From positions 124,001-188,000 of the forward strand of contig NZ_WWCT01000002.1 in assembly GCF_009857605.1 (NCBI RefSeq): DNA of 64,000 nucleotides, in the 5' to 3' direction. Made by a program: the position numbers and the translations under genes. The notes below the pieces were generated by a model. The model did no database searches and was not told the DNA's origin. It saw nothing but the letters and a program-made list of their open reading frames with translations. The first letter of the stretch is position 1. Each line of letters opens with the position of its first letter. Origin of the DNA: Duganella levis. GTDB lineage: Bacteria > Pseudomonadota > Gammaproteobacteria > Burkholderiales > Burkholderiaceae_D. Shown in pieces: positions 27,485-39,789 of this stretch.

Positions 27485-29266
27485 ATGTTAGCCGCCGTCT
27501 GTCTGGCCGCCATCACCATGATGGTGGATATGCGCGATGCATCGCGCAAGCTGTATCACGCCGTCGAGGTGATTCCGGTGACGCCGGGACCGTTGACGCT
27601 GGCGTATCCGCAGTGGCTGCCCAGCGAACATGCGCCGGGACCGTTGGAGAACCACGTCGGCCTGCAGATTCGCGGCGAGGATGGCGCGCAGCCGGCGATT
27701 GCCTGGACGCGCGACCCCTACGATGCCTATCTCTACCACCTGACGGTGCCGCCGGGCGTGAGCGCGATCCGCATCCAGTCCGACTTCATCACCACCGACA
27801 GCGGCAGCCCGCGCGGCGGTGTGGCCGGCCGCGACCTGGCGGCGCTGAGCTGGAACAGCATGCTGCTGTATCCCTACAGCGGTCCGCAGACGCAGGCCAG
27901 CGCCATCATGGTCAAGCCGAGTGTAACGCTGCCTCCAGACTGGCGGTACGCGACCTCGCTGCCGCAGCAGGACGGCGAGCTCCAGGCGGTCTCGCTGGAG
28001 CAACTGGTCGATTCGCCGCTGATCGCCGGCCGCCACTTCCGCGAAGTCGAGGTCGCGCCGCATCATTACCTGGACATGGTGGCGGATAGTCCGGAAGACC
28101 TCGCGGTCAGCGATGCGCAAATCGGCCAGTTGCGTGAGCTGGTGCGGCAATCGGGCTATTTGTTCCGCAGCCGGCATTACCGCGACTTCCGCTTCCTGAT
28201 GACCTTGTCCGATCAGGTCAGCGGACTGGCGGTCGATCATCACGAATCGCTCGACAATCGGCGGCCTGCGAAGTTCATGGTCGATGCGGACATGCGTGCG
28301 TTGTACGGCAATTTCCTGCCGCACGATTTCGTCCACAGCTGGAACGGCAAGTATCGCCGGCCGGCGGGCCTGGTCGCGCCGAATTTCCAGCAGGCCGTCG
28401 ACACCAGCGGCCTGTGGGTGTACGAGGGGCTGACCGATTACCTCGGAGGCGTGCTGACCACGCGCGCCGGCATCTGGACCAGGGAGCAGTATCTGGCCTC
28501 GCTGGCCGAAACGGCGGCACGCTACAGCCACCGGCCGGGCCGCGCTTGGCGCGACCTGCAAGATACTGCCAGCATGGCCATGACGCTTTGGCAGCGCGAG
28601 GGCGGCGGCTACGGCAGCTTGCGCCGCGACGGCTTCGACTTTTACGGCGAGGGCGCGCTGGTGTGGCTGGACGTTGATGTCACGATCCGTCGGCTGACCG
28701 CCGGCCGCAAGTCGCTGGACGACTTTGTCGCGGCGTTCCATGGCGCAGGCGGCGATACGCCGCCGCAGGTGCTGCCTTACAGCTTCGATGAATTGGTGGC
28801 GGCGCTGAACGCGGTGGCGCCGCACGACTGGCGCGGCTTCCTGCAAACGCGCCTGCACGCGCTGGGGCCGGACGCACCGCTGGATGGCGTCACCGGCGGC
28901 GGCTACCGGCTGGTTTACCGCACCACGTCCGCGCGCAATGGCTCAGGCTTGCTGTATTCGGTCGGCATGGAGGTGGGGCAGGGCGGCGTGGTGAGCGATG
29001 TGTTGCAGGACAGCGCGGCATGGCGCGCTGGTCTGGCGCCGGGCATGAAGATCGACCAGGTCAACGGCAGCGCCTACACCACAGCCGCGCTGCGCCAGGC
29101 CATACGCAACGCGCAGCATACATCGGCCGCCATCACGCTGACGGTGGCGGGCAGCGCCGGGCCGCTGGCGCTGGACTACCACGATGGCGAACGCTTCCCG
29201 GCGCTGGAGCGGATTGACGGCACGCCGGATGTACTGGGCGATATTCTCACAGCGCGCAGCCACTAA
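27485..29266 (+). CDS. M61-family (glycyl aminopeptidase-like) peptidase with PDZ domain
   Basis: 593 residues. N-terminal beta domain (PQWLPSEHAPGPLENHVGL is a family hallmark), thermolysin-like catalytic domain, then a PDZ domain at ~480-560 (QDSAAWRAGLAPGMKIDQVNG). The zinc motif reads HDFVH (His280, Asp281, His284) followed by SWNGKYRRP; most M61 enzymes have HExxH, so the catalytic Glu is Asp. The third zinc ligand, Glu314 in VYEGLTDY, is kept. The N-terminus is short (MLAAVCLAA before the mature-like sequence) with no basic residue, and an in-frame stop at 27446 excludes a longer form, so export is doubtful. Divergent from a LysR gene. Confidence 0.82.
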   Translation: MLAAVCLAAITMMVDMRDASRKLYHAVEVIPVTPGPLTLAYPQWLPSEHAPGPLENHVGLQIRGEDGAQPAIAWTRDPYDAYLYHLTVPPGVSAIRIQSDFITTDSGSPRGGVAGRDLAALSWNSMLLYPYSGPQTQASAIMVKPSVTLPPDWRYATSLPQQDGELQAVSLEQLVDSPLIAGRHFREVEVAPHHYLDMVADSPEDLAVSDAQIGQLRELVRQSGYLFRSRHYRDFRFLMTLSDQVSGLAVDHHESLDNRRPAKFMVDADMRALYGNFLPHDFVHSWNGKYRRPAGLVAPNFQQAVDTSGLWVYEGLTDYLGGVLTTRAGIWTREQYLASLAETAARYSHRPGRAWRDLQDTASMAMTLWQREGGGYGSLRRDGFDFYGEGALVWLDVDVTIRRLTAGRKSLDDFVAAFHGAGGDTPPQVLPYSFDELVAALNAVAPHDWRGFLQTRLHALGPDAPLDGVTGGGYRLVYRTTSARNGSGLLYSVGMEVGQGGVVSDVLQDSAAWRAGLAPGMKIDQVNGSAYTTAALRQAIRNAQHTSAAITLTVAGSAGPLALDYHDGERFPALERIDGTPDVLGDILTARSH

Positions 29267-30414
29267 GCCAGCGCCGGTTGCAGGCCTTTCCGCCGCAGCC
29301 GCTGGCTCAGCCAATTCCGCAGCGGTATATCGTAGAACCGCAGGCACAGGTAGGCGACGATCACACACAGCAAGAACGTGGCGATCGTCACCGGCAGTGC
29401 CTGCGCCAGCGGCACCTTGCCCTTCGCCACCCAGGCGGTGTAGGTGTAGACGAATGGATAGTGAATGATATAAAGCGGATAGGAGATCGCGCCGAGAAAG
29501 CCGCAGACCTTGGTCCCCATGGCCGTGCGCACATCGCCGCTGGCGCCGAGGTAGACCACCAACGGGAAAATCAACGTGATGCACAGGGCGTCATACAGGC
29601 CGTTCTGCCACAGGTCGGACGGGCCGCCGATGCGTGGCATCGCCAGCACGACAATGATGATGGCGCTGCACAGCAGGAAGGCGTGCTGGTAGCGTCCCGG
29701 CGTGACCACGCGCGACAGCAGCAAGCCGGCAAAGAACGGATACAGCAGCCGCGTGAGGCCGATGCGCAATTGCGCCGGTTCCAACGACCAGCCGCCGATC
29801 ACATCGCCGTTGGGACCGGTCACGCAATAGTGCAGCAGCACCGCGCCGGCGATGAACACGCAGACACCCAGCACCAGTTTGGAAAATTTGCGGACAAACA
29901 GCGCGTACAGGATGTTGGCGACATACTCGTAAAACAGCGACCATCCCGGACCGTTCAGTGGATGCATTTCGCCCCAGCCGCGAATGTCCAGCGCCGCGCC
30001 GACCGGCAGCAGTGTCATGCCGATCACCATCACGACCAGCATCAGCCAGAGCGGCGTGTCCTGAATTTTCGGAAATATCGGACTGGTCTGGAAGTAGAAC
30101 ATGCCGGCGCCAATCAGCATGGCAATCACGATCATCGGATGCAGCCGGATCAGCCGGCGCTGAAAGAACTCCATGGTGGACATGCTGCGCCAGCGATCGT
30201 CGTAGGCGTAACCGATGACAAAGCCGGACAGCACGAAGAAAAAGTCGACGGCCAGGTAACCGTGGTTGATGATCTGTTCAAAACGGCTGGCGGCATGCGC
30301 CTCGAACAGGTGGAAAGCTACCACCAGCAGGGCGGCCACACCGCGCAAGCCGTCCAGGATGGCGTAATGACGTTTGGTATCGGCAAAGCCTGTCGCCGTC
30401 GAATTATTGTCCAT
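29263..30414 (-). CDS. Acyltransferase 3 family membrane protein (OafA/YrhL-like)
   Basis: 383 residues with about ten membrane helices. LDGLRGVAALLVVAFHL at the start carries the conserved Arg and His of the acyltransferase-3 family, and FFFVLSGFVIGY follows. Such enzymes transfer acyl groups, usually acetyl or succinyl, to surface polysaccharides or glucans across the inner membrane; OpgC is a relative acting on periplasmic glucans. The stop codon overlaps the convergent M61 gene by four bases. A perfect LacI-type operator lies 43 bases upstream of the ATG, which links it to the glucan locus at the window start. Confidence 0.87.
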   Translation of the reverse strand: MDNNSTATGFADTKRHYAILDGLRGVAALLVVAFHLFEAHAASRFEQIINHGYLAVDFFFVLSGFVIGYAYDDRWRSMSTMEFFQRRLIRLHPMIVIAMLIGAGMFYFQTSPIFPKIQDTPLWLMLVVMVIGMTLLPVGAALDIRGWGEMHPLNGPGWSLFYEYVANILYALFVRKFSKLVLGVCVFIAGAVLLHYCVTGPNGDVIGGWSLEPAQLRIGLTRLLYPFFAGLLLSRVVTPGRYQHAFLLCSAIIIVVLAMPRIGGPSDLWQNGLYDALCITLIFPLVVYLGASGDVRTAMGTKVCGFLGAISYPLYIIHYPFVYTYTAWVAKGKVPLAQALPVTIATFLLCVIVAYLCLRFYDIPLRNWLSQRLRRKGLQPALA

Positions 30415-30456
30415 CTGGTCTCCTTTATGGCTGCGAATTATTTTTCACATCATTAT

Positions 30457-30472
30457 ATGGAAACGTTTCCAT
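30457..30472. promoter_or_regulatory. Perfect LacI-type operator upstream of the acyltransferase
   Basis: ATGGAAACGTTTCCAT is a perfect 16-base palindrome with the central CG of LacI/GalR operators. It matches the site at 393-406 in 13 of the 14 central bases. No LacI gene is nearby, so control in trans is inferred. Confidence 0.7.
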
Positions 30473-30503
30473 GTCAAGCTGGTGGGCGGCGGCATCGCAA
30501 TAA

Positions 30504-30539
30504 AAAACGCCCCGGGGCTTCGCAGCCACGGGGCGTTTT
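30504..30539 (-). terminator. Rho-independent terminator of acnA
   Basis: AAAACGCCCCG (30504-30514) pairs with CGGGGCGTTTT (30529-30539); an inner stem GGCT/AGCC caps the hairpin. On the minus strand it is followed by a T-rich run. It lies 17 bases past the acnA stop codon. Confidence 0.9.
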
Positions 30540-30556
30540 AGTGAACGCTTAAAGAA

Positions 30557-33265
<2,709 letters not shown>

Positions 33266-33329
33266 GACCTCTCCTTAGTGATGGGGTAGCGTCTATTACT
33301 ATTATTGAAGTGAAACGTGGTGCTGGTAT

Positions 33330-33851
33330 TTACTGAATCGAGATCTTGGCGCTGGTCGGCTCGCCGGCTGCCGTCGAGACTGGCTTGCGCTGTTCGGCGT
33401 CGCGGCATTCGTTGGCCAGCTGGCGGTTTTGCTTGGAATCGAGCAGCATGCCCTTGGCCGGAATACCGATCCAGATCAGGCCATACATCTTGTTTTCGAA
33501 GCGGTTGGCGCCGGTGGTGGTGCCGACGCGGGTCAGGCGGTGCAGGCGCTTCTTCCAGCGCAGTGCGATGTGGCTGTCGTCGCTGGCGTTCTGGTAGATG
33601 GCGATCTTGTTGCCCAGTTCGCAGTCGAATTCGGTCACGGAGGAGTCGGTGACGACCGGCTCGTCTTCTTCCTCGTTCGGCGCTTTCGGCTCAGCTGCGG
33701 CAACCGGCTTGGCGGCGGCCTTCTTGGTGGACTTGGCGGCCGTCTTCTTGACGGTTTTCTTGGCTGGCGCGTCTTCGGCGTGGGCGCCGGCGGCCAGGGT
33801 CAACGAGGCCAGCGCGAGGCTGCAAGCCATGAATAATTTGGAAATGGACAT
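33330..33851 (-). CDS. Exported Lys/Ala-rich protein with MliC-like C-terminal domain
   Basis: 173 residues. A signal peptide (MSISKLFMACSLALASLTLAAGAHA) is followed by a repetitive Lys-Ala linker (KKTVKKTAAKSTKKAAAK), an acidic stretch, then ~90 residues with EFDCELGNKIAIY and a second Cys in LANECRD. The fold spacing, a Cys-G pair near the start, small beta strands and a late Cys, resembles the MliC-type lysozyme-inhibitor domain, but this is tentative. The start ATG shares its A with the upstream CitE-like stop codon (TGATG), so it is translationally coupled. Location inside a TCA operon is odd for a periplasmic protein. Confidence 0.7.
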   Translation of the reverse strand: MSISKLFMACSLALASLTLAAGAHAEDAPAKKTVKKTAAKSTKKAAAKPVAAAEPKAPNEEEDEPVVTDSSVTEFDCELGNKIAIYQNASDDSHIALRWKKRLHRLTRVGTTTGANRFENKMYGLIWIGIPAKGMLLDSKQNRQLANECRDAEQRKPVSTAAGEPTSAKISIQ

Positions 33852-34855
33852 CAGTGTGCTTCCTGTGGGAGTTCGGTGGGGGTGCCGTTGAACAGCGCGG
33901 CCACGGATTCCGGCAAACTGAGGCCGGCCTGCCTGGCACGCTGTAAAACGGTCCAATAATATCGGTAGCTGGCGCGGTCATGCAAGCGTCCATGCTGGGC
34001 AATCGGGCCCCAGTGCGCGGCAGCGGCTTCGTGCAGGATGGCGGCGGCCTCGCTGACCTCGGACAAACGGGGCGTAAACGTCTTGACGATCGGCTTGATC
34101 TGGTTCGGGTGGATGCTCCACATGCGCGTGTAGCCGAATTCGGCGGCGGCGCGCTGGGCATCGTTGGCGGCGACCGCCGTGTCCTTGATGTCGGTGGTGA
34201 CGTTATGCGACGGCACCTTGCCGTGCGCGTGGCAGGCGGCGGCGATTTCCAGCTTGGCGCGGGTCACCAGCGGGTGGGTGAACTGGCCGGGCGTGCGCAT
34301 CGCGCTGCCGGGTATCGCGCCGTAGTGGGCCGATACAAAATCCATGATGCCGAACGACAGGCACTGCACCTGCGGCAGGGCGGCGATGGCGTAGACGTCG
34401 TGCAGCGCGCCGTGGGTCTCGATCAGCACGTGCACCGGCAAGTCCTTGCGGCCGGCCTTGGCGGCGTGGGTGTTGATCAGCTTGATGGCGCGCGCCACTT
34501 CATCGACGCTCTGCACCTTCGGCAGGGCGAGGTAGGCCAGGCGCTGGGCGGCGGCGCAGATGATCTCGACGTCCTGCGCAAAGTAGGGGCTGTGCACATC
34601 GTGCACGCGGGCGCCGATGCGGTTGAATTTGTTGTCGTCGGATTGCAGCAGCTCTGCCACGAGGCGGGCGTGGGCCAGCTCGTTGCCGGCGCTGGCGCCG
34701 TCCTCGCAATCGAGAGTGATGTCGAACAGGGGACCAAGTTCTTGTTGCAGGGCGATCGATTTGCGCATCAGCTTCTCGGAGCCGGCGTAGTGGTCGCAGG
34801 CCGGAAGGATGGCCGGCTGAAGATTACCCTGGAATAAAACCTCGGATGGATGCAT
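33851..34855 (-). CDS. HpcH/HpaI aldolase / citrate lyase beta-subunit-like protein
   Basis: 334 residues. The ATG at 34855 gives the conserved CitE-like start; further upstream the frame is low-complexity Arg-rich and lies over the mdh 3' end. The TIM-barrel family is shown by DITLDCEDGA (acidic metal ligand), ALPKVQSVDEV, HVLIETHGAL and MWSIHPNQI. No CitD or CitF genes are nearby, so it is not a classical citrate lyase; relatives act on malyl-CoA or citramalyl-CoA. It lies between mdh and acnA, which points to C4/C6-acid chemistry, but the substrate is unknown. Confidence 0.82.
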   Translation of the reverse strand: MHPSEVLFQGNLQPAILPACDHYAGSEKLMRKSIALQQELGPLFDITLDCEDGASAGNELAHARLVAELLQSDDNKFNRIGARVHDVHSPYFAQDVEIICAAAQRLAYLALPKVQSVDEVARAIKLINTHAAKAGRKDLPVHVLIETHGALHDVYAIAALPQVQCLSFGIMDFVSAHYGAIPGSAMRTPGQFTHPLVTRAKLEIAAACHAHGKVPSHNVTTDIKDTAVAANDAQRAAAEFGYTRMWSIHPNQIKPIVKTFTPRLSEVSEAAAILHEAAAAHWGPIAQHGRLHDRASYRYYWTVLQRARQAGLSLPESVAALFNGTPTELPQEAH

Positions 34856-34956
34856 GCTTGCTGGGTCGGCTGGCGAAATGACCGCCGCGCTGCTCTCGGC
34901 AGCGCGGCGGGTACGGCGGATCGGCGGTTTAACCGGTTCCACGTAAGGAGCGAAGC

Positions 34957-35949
34957 TTATGCAGGCAGCAGGTGCTTGACGCCTTCGCGCTCTTCGGTCA
35001 GTTCTTTCAGGGTCAGGTTGATGCGCTCTTGCGAGAATGCATCGATTTCCAGGCCTTGAACGATTTTGTATTCGCCGTTTTCGGTGGTGACCGGGAAGCC
35101 GAACACGATGCCTTCCGGGATGCCGTACGAACCATCCGATGGAATGCCCATGGTGGTCCACTTGCCGTTGGTGCCGACGTGCCAGTCATGGATGTGGTCG
35201 ATTGCGGCGTTGGCGGCCGAGGCAGCCGACGACAGGCCACGCGCTTCGATGATGGCGGCGCCGCGTTTGCCGACGGTTGGCAGGAACACGTTGGCGTTCC
35301 ATTCCTGGTCGTTGATCAGGTCTTTGACAGCCTTGCCGTTGACGGTCGCGAAGCGGTAGTCAGCGTACATGGTTGGCGAGTGGTTGCCCCAGACGGTCAA
35401 TTTCTCGATGTCTTTGACGGCGGTGCCGGTCTTGGCAGCCACTTGCGACAGCGCGCGGTTGTGGTCCAGGCGCAGCATGGCGGTGAAGTTTTTCGCCGGC
35501 AGCGATGGCGCCGATTTCATGGCGATGTAGGCGTTGGTGTTGGCCGGGTTGCCGACTACCAGCACTTTGACGTTGCGCGAAGCAACTTGATCCAGGGCCT
35601 TGCCTTGTGCGGTGAAGATCTGGGCGTTGGCTTCCAGCAGGTCTTTGCGTTCCATGCCTGGGCCGCGTGGACGGGCGCCAACCAGCACGGCGTAGTCAAC
35701 ATCCTTGAAAGCGGTCAGCGGATCGCCGTGGGCGGTCATTTCGGTCAGCAGCGGGAATGCGCAGTCATCGATTTCCATCATGACGCCTTTCAGCGCCTTC
35801 TGTGCTTTTTCGTCAGGGATTTCCAGCAGTTGCAGGATGACCGGCTGGTCCTTGCCGAGCATGTCGCCGTTGGCGATGCGGAACAGCAGAGCGTAGCCGA
35901 TTTGGCCGGCGGCGCCGGTAACAGCAACGCGCAATGGGGTTTTAGCCAT
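34957..35949 (-). CDS. mdh: Malate dehydrogenase
   Basis: 330 residues. Oxidises malate to oxaloacetate with NAD+. [21 protein letters not shown] is the nucleotide-binding loop; [11 protein letters not shown] carries the substrate-binding Arg residues; the catalytic His is in [12 protein letters not shown]. The form with this N-terminus is the ~330-residue type found in betaproteobacteria. First gene of the minus-strand TCA group, divergent from the GntR regulator, with a 16-base palindrome in the shared upstream region. Confidence 0.97.
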   Translation of the reverse strand: MAKTPLRVAVTGAAGQIGYALLFRIANGDMLGKDQPVILQLLEIPDEKAQKALKGVMMEIDDCAFPLLTEMTAHGDPLTAFKDVDYAVLVGARPRGPGMERKDLLEANAQIFTAQGKALDQVASRNVKVLVVGNPANTNAYIAMKSAPSLPAKNFTAMLRLDHNRALSQVAAKTGTAVKDIEKLTVWGNHSPTMYADYRFATVNGKAVKDLINDQEWNANVFLPTVGKRGAAIIEARGLSSAASAANAAIDHIHDWHVGTNGKWTTMGIPSDGSYGIPEGIVFGFPVTTENGEYKIVQGLEIDAFSQERINLTLKELTEEREGVKHLLPA

Positions 35950-36131
35950 GATGAATCTCCAAAGTGTGAAGTAACAAGTGCGTAACAGGTGCTAAGGACT
36001 TAGCGCTGGACCGTCGCCCGGTCCGGGAAAACGTAATCATACTGCAAAATTCGACGCTTATAATCATCTGTATCCCATAAGCGTCGGCGGCGAGTGTAGG
36101 CTCGTCGCAACTATCTGTCAATCCTATCTTA

Positions 36132-36147
36132 TGTCTTATATAAGACA
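36132..36147. promoter_or_regulatory. Palindromic operator candidate between mdh and gntR
   Basis: TGTCTTATATAAGACA is a perfect 16-base palindrome in an AT-rich stretch, 60 bases before the GntR gene and ~180 before mdh. It is flanked by TATC and GATA. Placement suggests the GntR protein binds it and controls both TCA arms; binding is inferred. Confidence 0.6.
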
Positions 36148-36206
36148 GATAACTTATTGCCGTTTTTTCTGGACGGCACTGTGTATTTGTGGTGAAATCT
36201 TGGCCT

Positions 36207-37004
36207 ATGAGTTCCGTGCCGCCAAATTCGAATAACAATCCCGCCGCCAGCAGTGCCGGCGGTGCGGCAACGGCATCGTCCAATGCGTCACCGACGTTCT
36301 CCCCGCTGTACCAGCAAATCAAGGCCCTGATCACCAAGAGCCTGCAGTCCGGCGAATGGAAGCCGGGCGAACTGATCCCTAGCGAAGTGGAACTGGCCAA
36401 CCGATTCAAGGTTAGCCAGGGCACCGTGCGCAAGGCGATCGACGAGCTGGCGGCCGAGAACCTGGTGATGCGCAAGCAAGGCAAGGGCACTTTCGTTTCC
36501 ACCCACCATGAAGAACGGGCGCAGTTCCGCTTCCTGCGGCTGATGCCGGACGAAGGCGTGCCGCATCCGGGCGTCAGCCAGTTCATCGAAGTCAAGCGCA
36601 TGCGCGCGCCGGCCGATGTGGCGCGCCTGCTGGACCTGAAGTCGGGCGACGCCGTGATCTTCATCAAGCGGGTGCAGCACTTCGACAGCGTGCCGACCAT
36701 CGTCGAGGAAATCTGGCTGCCGGGCATCACCTTCAAGGGGCTGACGGCCGAGCGGCTGGAAGAATATAAGGGGCCGATGTACGGCCTGTTTGAATCCGAA
36801 TTCGGCACGCGCATGATCCGTGCCACCGAAAAAATCCGCGCCGTGAGCGCTGCAGCCGGCGATGCCGCGCTGCTGAAGATTGCCGCCAACACGCCGCTGC
36901 TGGCGTCGGAGCGGGTGTCATACACCTATGGCGACAAGCCGGTGGAGCTGCGCCGCGGCCTGTATTCGACCGAACGCCATCACTACCATAATGAGTTGAA
37001 CTGA
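36207..37004 (+). CDS. GntR-family regulator (HutC/UTRA subtype)
   Basis: 265 residues from the ATG at 36207; an in-frame GTG at 36189 lacks a ribosome site. A disordered Ser/Ala/Asn-rich leader of ~30 residues is followed by the winged helix (SPLYQQIKALITKSL, LANRFKVSQGTVRKAIDELAAENLV, GKGTFV), then a UTRA ligand-binding domain with VEEIWLPG and ASERVSYTYGDKPVELRRGLY. UTRA domains bind small acids or sugars. It is divergent from mdh and upstream of sdhCDAB, so it is inferred to set TCA-cycle expression in response to an organic acid. Confidence 0.88.
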   Translation: MSSVPPNSNNNPAASSAGGAATASSNASPTFSPLYQQIKALITKSLQSGEWKPGELIPSEVELANRFKVSQGTVRKAIDELAAENLVMRKQGKGTFVSTHHEERAQFRFLRLMPDEGVPHPGVSQFIEVKRMRAPADVARLLDLKSGDAVIFIKRVQHFDSVPTIVEEIWLPGITFKGLTAERLEEYKGPMYGLFESEFGTRMIRATEKIRAVSAAAGDAALLKIAANTPLLASERVSYTYGDKPVELRRGLYSTERHHYHNELN

Positions 37005-37200
37005 AGGAGACAGGGCGCGCAGTCATACGCCTGTAGCATTGTTGCGCTGATAATACGTTGAGCTACGGAAAGTAGCCGCCAGCTGGTGTCGCTGACCACT
37101 ATTTTTATTATATGTAACAATAGATATTGGTTGTAAGAGTGGAAATCGGCGAAAATCGCAGTCTCACCAAATTTTTGTATAAGCCTGAGGAGGTCTTGTT

Positions 37201-37623
37201 ATGTCAGAAGCCGTAAGGGAAGCCCCTAAAAAAGAACGGCCGGAGTTCCGTAACATTCATGTTACCGAACTGTCCAATTACCGCATGCCGCTGGCTGCCA
37301 TCGTGTCCATCCTGCACCGCATCAGCGGCGTCATGATGTTCGTGCTGCTGCCGTTCGTGCTGTATCTCTTGCAGAATTCCCTGCGCTCCGAGATCTCTTT
37401 CGCGTACTACGAAGGTTTCGTGACCTATCCACTGGTCAAGCTGATCATCCTGGCCCTGAGCTGGGGCTTCCTGCACCACCTGTGCGCCGGCGTGCGCCAC
37501 CTGGTGATGGATCTGCACATCGGCCTGGACAAGCACTCGGCGCGTAAATCGTCCGCCACCGTGCTGGTCATCAGCCTGGTCCTGACCGCGCTGGTCGCCC
37601 TGAAACTGTTTGGAGTGTTCTAA
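37201..37623 (+). CDS. sdhC: Succinate dehydrogenase cytochrome b556 subunit
   Basis: 140 residues, three membrane helices. SILHRISGVMMFVLLPFVLYLL is the first helix with the quinone-site Ser/Arg region, and FLHHLCAGVRHLVMDLH carries the haem-ligand His. Anchors the SDH complex and binds ubiquinone. TGAGGAGG upstream is a strong ribosome site. The 196 bases between gntR and this ATG contain no gene and probably hold the sdh promoter; no clear -35/-10 pair could be fixed. Confidence 0.95.
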   Translation: MSEAVREAPKKERPEFRNIHVTELSNYRMPLAAIVSILHRISGVMMFVLLPFVLYLLQNSLRSEISFAYYEGFVTYPLVKLIILALSWGFLHHLCAGVRHLVMDLHIGLDKHSARKSSATVLVISLVLTALVALKLFGVF

Positions 37624-37625
37624 TT

Positions 37626-37997
37626 ATGTCGATTAACGATAACGGTATCGGTCCTAAGCGCCGCGTCGTTGGCGCCCATTACGGCATGCGCGACTGGCTG
37701 GCGCAACGCGTCACCGCCGTGCTGATGGTGTTGTACACCGCCATCCTGCTGATCTCTTTCCTGACTGGCCAGAACTTCACCTATGAAGGCTGGGCCGGCC
37801 TGTTCGCCCAGCAGTGGTTCAAACTGATCAGCGCCGTGACGCTGCTCGGCCTGTTCTACCACGCCTGGGTTGGCATGCGTGACGTCTGGATGGACTATGT
37901 GCGCGCCGTCGGCCTGCGCCTGGTTCTGCAAGTCGCCACCATGGCCTGGCTGATCGGCTGTGCCGTCTGGTCGATTCAAATTATCTGGAGTGTGTAA
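37626..37997 (+). CDS. sdhD: Succinate dehydrogenase hydrophobic membrane anchor
   Basis: 123 residues, three membrane helices. [21 protein letters not shown] and [20 protein letters not shown] match the SdhD family; the His in FYHAWVG is the haem-side residue. It starts two bases after sdhC and is followed two bases later by sdhA, so the subunits are tightly coupled. Confidence 0.95.
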   Translation: MSINDNGIGPKRRVVGAHYGMRDWLAQRVTAVLMVLYTAILLISFLTGQNFTYEGWAGLFAQQWFKLISAVTLLGLFYHAWVGMRDVWMDYVRAVGLRLVLQVATMAWLIGCAVWSIQIIWSV

Positions 37998-37999
37998 TC

Positions 38000-39778
38000 G
38001 TGGCAGCTATTAAAACTGGAATTCCTACCCGCCGCTTTGACGCGGTCATCGTCGGCGCCGGCGGCTCCGGCATGCGCGCATCGCTGCAACTGGCCGAAGC
38101 CGGCCTGAACGTGGCAGTGCTGTCGAAAGTGTTCCCAACCCGCTCGCACACCGTGGCGGCGCAGGGTGGCATCGGCGCTTCGCTGGGCAATATGGCCGAA
38201 GACAACTGGTTCTGGCATATGTTCGACACCGTCAAAGGTGGCGACTACCTGGGCGACCAGGATGCGATTGAATTCATGTGCCGCGAAGCACCGAAGGTCG
38301 TCTACGAGCTGGAACACTTCGGCATGCCGTTCGACCGTAACCCGGACGGCACCATTTACCAGCGTCCGTTCGGCGGCCACACCGCCAACTTCGGCGAAAA
38401 AGCCGTGCAACGTGCTTGCGCCGCCGCTGACCGTACCGGTCACGCGCTGCTGCACACGCTGTATCAGCGTAACGTCAAGGCGCGCACCCACTTCTTCGTG
38501 GAGTGGATGGCGCTGGACCTGATCCGCGACGCCGAAGGCGACGTGGTCGGCGTGGTCGCGCTGGAAATGGAAACCGGCGAAACCATGATCCTGGAAGCCA
38601 AGACCACCATCTTCGCCACCGGCGGTGCTGGCCGTATCTTCGCTGCTTCGACCAACGCCTTCATCAACACCGGCGACGGCATGGGCATGGCGGCACGCGC
38701 CGGCCTGCCGCTGCAAGACATGGAATTCTGGCAGTTCCACCCGACCGGCGTGGCCGGCGCGGGCGTGCTGATCACCGAAGGTGTGCGCGGTGAGGGCGGT
38801 ATCCTGATCAACTCGGAAGGCGAACGCTTCATGGAGCGCTATGCGCCGACGCTGAAAGATCTGGCGCCGCGCGACTTCGTGTCCCGTTCGATGGACCAGG
38901 AGATCAAGGAAGGCCGCGGCGTCGGTCCGAACAAGGATCACGTGCTGCTGGACCTGCGCCACATCGGCAAGGAAACCATCGAGAAGCGTCTGCCGTCGAT
39001 TCTGGAAATCGGCCACAAGTTCGCCAACGTCGATGCGACCAAGGAACCAATCCCGGTCGTGCCAACCATCCACTATCAGATGGGCGGTATCCCGACCAAT
39101 ATCCACGGTCAAGTGGTGACGCCAAACGGCGACGGCACGCAGAAAGTGGTCAACGGCCTGTACGCGATCGGCGAATGCGCCTGCGTCTCGGTGCACGGCG
39201 CCAACCGCCTGGGCACCAACTCGCTGCTGGACCTGCTGGTGTTCGGCCGCGCTGCCGGTAACCACGTGGTGGCATCGAACCTGAAGCAGAAGGAAAACAA
39301 GCCGCTGCCGAAAGACGCTGCCGACTTCGCGCTGAACCGCCTGAACGCGCTGGAAACTTCGACCGGCACCGAAAAAGTGCAGGGCGTCGCCAACGACATC
39401 CGCGCCACCATGCAGAAATACTGCGGCGTGTTCCGTACCGACGAGATGCTGAACAAAGGCGTCGAAGAGATCCTGAAGCTGGACGAGCGCCGCAAGCACG
39501 TGTCGTTCAAGGACAAGTCGAAAGTGTTCAACACCGCCCGCGTGGAAGCGCTGGAACTGGACAATCTGATCGAAACTGCGAAAGCCACCATGGTCTCGGC
39601 CGCCGCCCGCAAAGAATCGCGCGGCGCCCACGCCCAGGATGACCACCCGCACCGCGACGACGACAACTGGATGAAGCACACTCTGTGGTACTCGGAAGGC
39701 AACCGACTGGATTACAAAGCCGTCGTGACCAAGCCGCTGACGGTCGATACCTTCAAACCGAAACCACGTACTTTCTAA
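38000..39778 (+). CDS. sdhA: Succinate dehydrogenase flavoprotein subunit
   Basis: 592 residues. Oxidises succinate to fumarate with covalent [22 protein letters not shown] is the dinucleotide loop; [11 protein letters not shown] contains the His that carries FAD; active-site residues lie in the [11 protein letters not shown] and [14 protein letters not shown] stretches. The start is GTG. The C-terminal [17 protein letters not shown] is typical. Confidence 0.97.
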   Translation: MAAIKTGIPTRRFDAVIVGAGGSGMRASLQLAEAGLNVAVLSKVFPTRSHTVAAQGGIGASLGNMAEDNWFWHMFDTVKGGDYLGDQDAIEFMCREAPKVVYELEHFGMPFDRNPDGTIYQRPFGGHTANFGEKAVQRACAAADRTGHALLHTLYQRNVKARTHFFVEWMALDLIRDAEGDVVGVVALEMETGETMILEAKTTIFATGGAGRIFAASTNAFINTGDGMGMAARAGLPLQDMEFWQFHPTGVAGAGVLITEGVRGEGGILINSEGERFMERYAPTLKDLAPRDFVSRSMDQEIKEGRGVGPNKDHVLLDLRHIGKETIEKRLPSILEIGHKFANVDATKEPIPVVPTIHYQMGGIPTNIHGQVVTPNGDGTQKVVNGLYAIGECACVSVHGANRLGTNSLLDLLVFGRAAGNHVVASNLKQKENKPLPKDAADFALNRLNALETSTGTEKVQGVANDIRATMQKYCGVFRTDEMLNKGVEEILKLDERRKHVSFKDKSKVFNTARVEALELDNLIETAKATMVSAAARKESRGAHAQDDHPHRDDDNWMKHTLWYSEGNRLDYKAVVTKPLTVDTFKPKPRTF

Positions 39779-39789
39779 GGCTATACAAC

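Noticed and set aside
36008..36024. GGACCG/CGGTCC hairpin in the mdh leader as a riboswitch
   Set aside because: It is a small simple hairpin with no conserved aptamer-like sequence; too little for a call.
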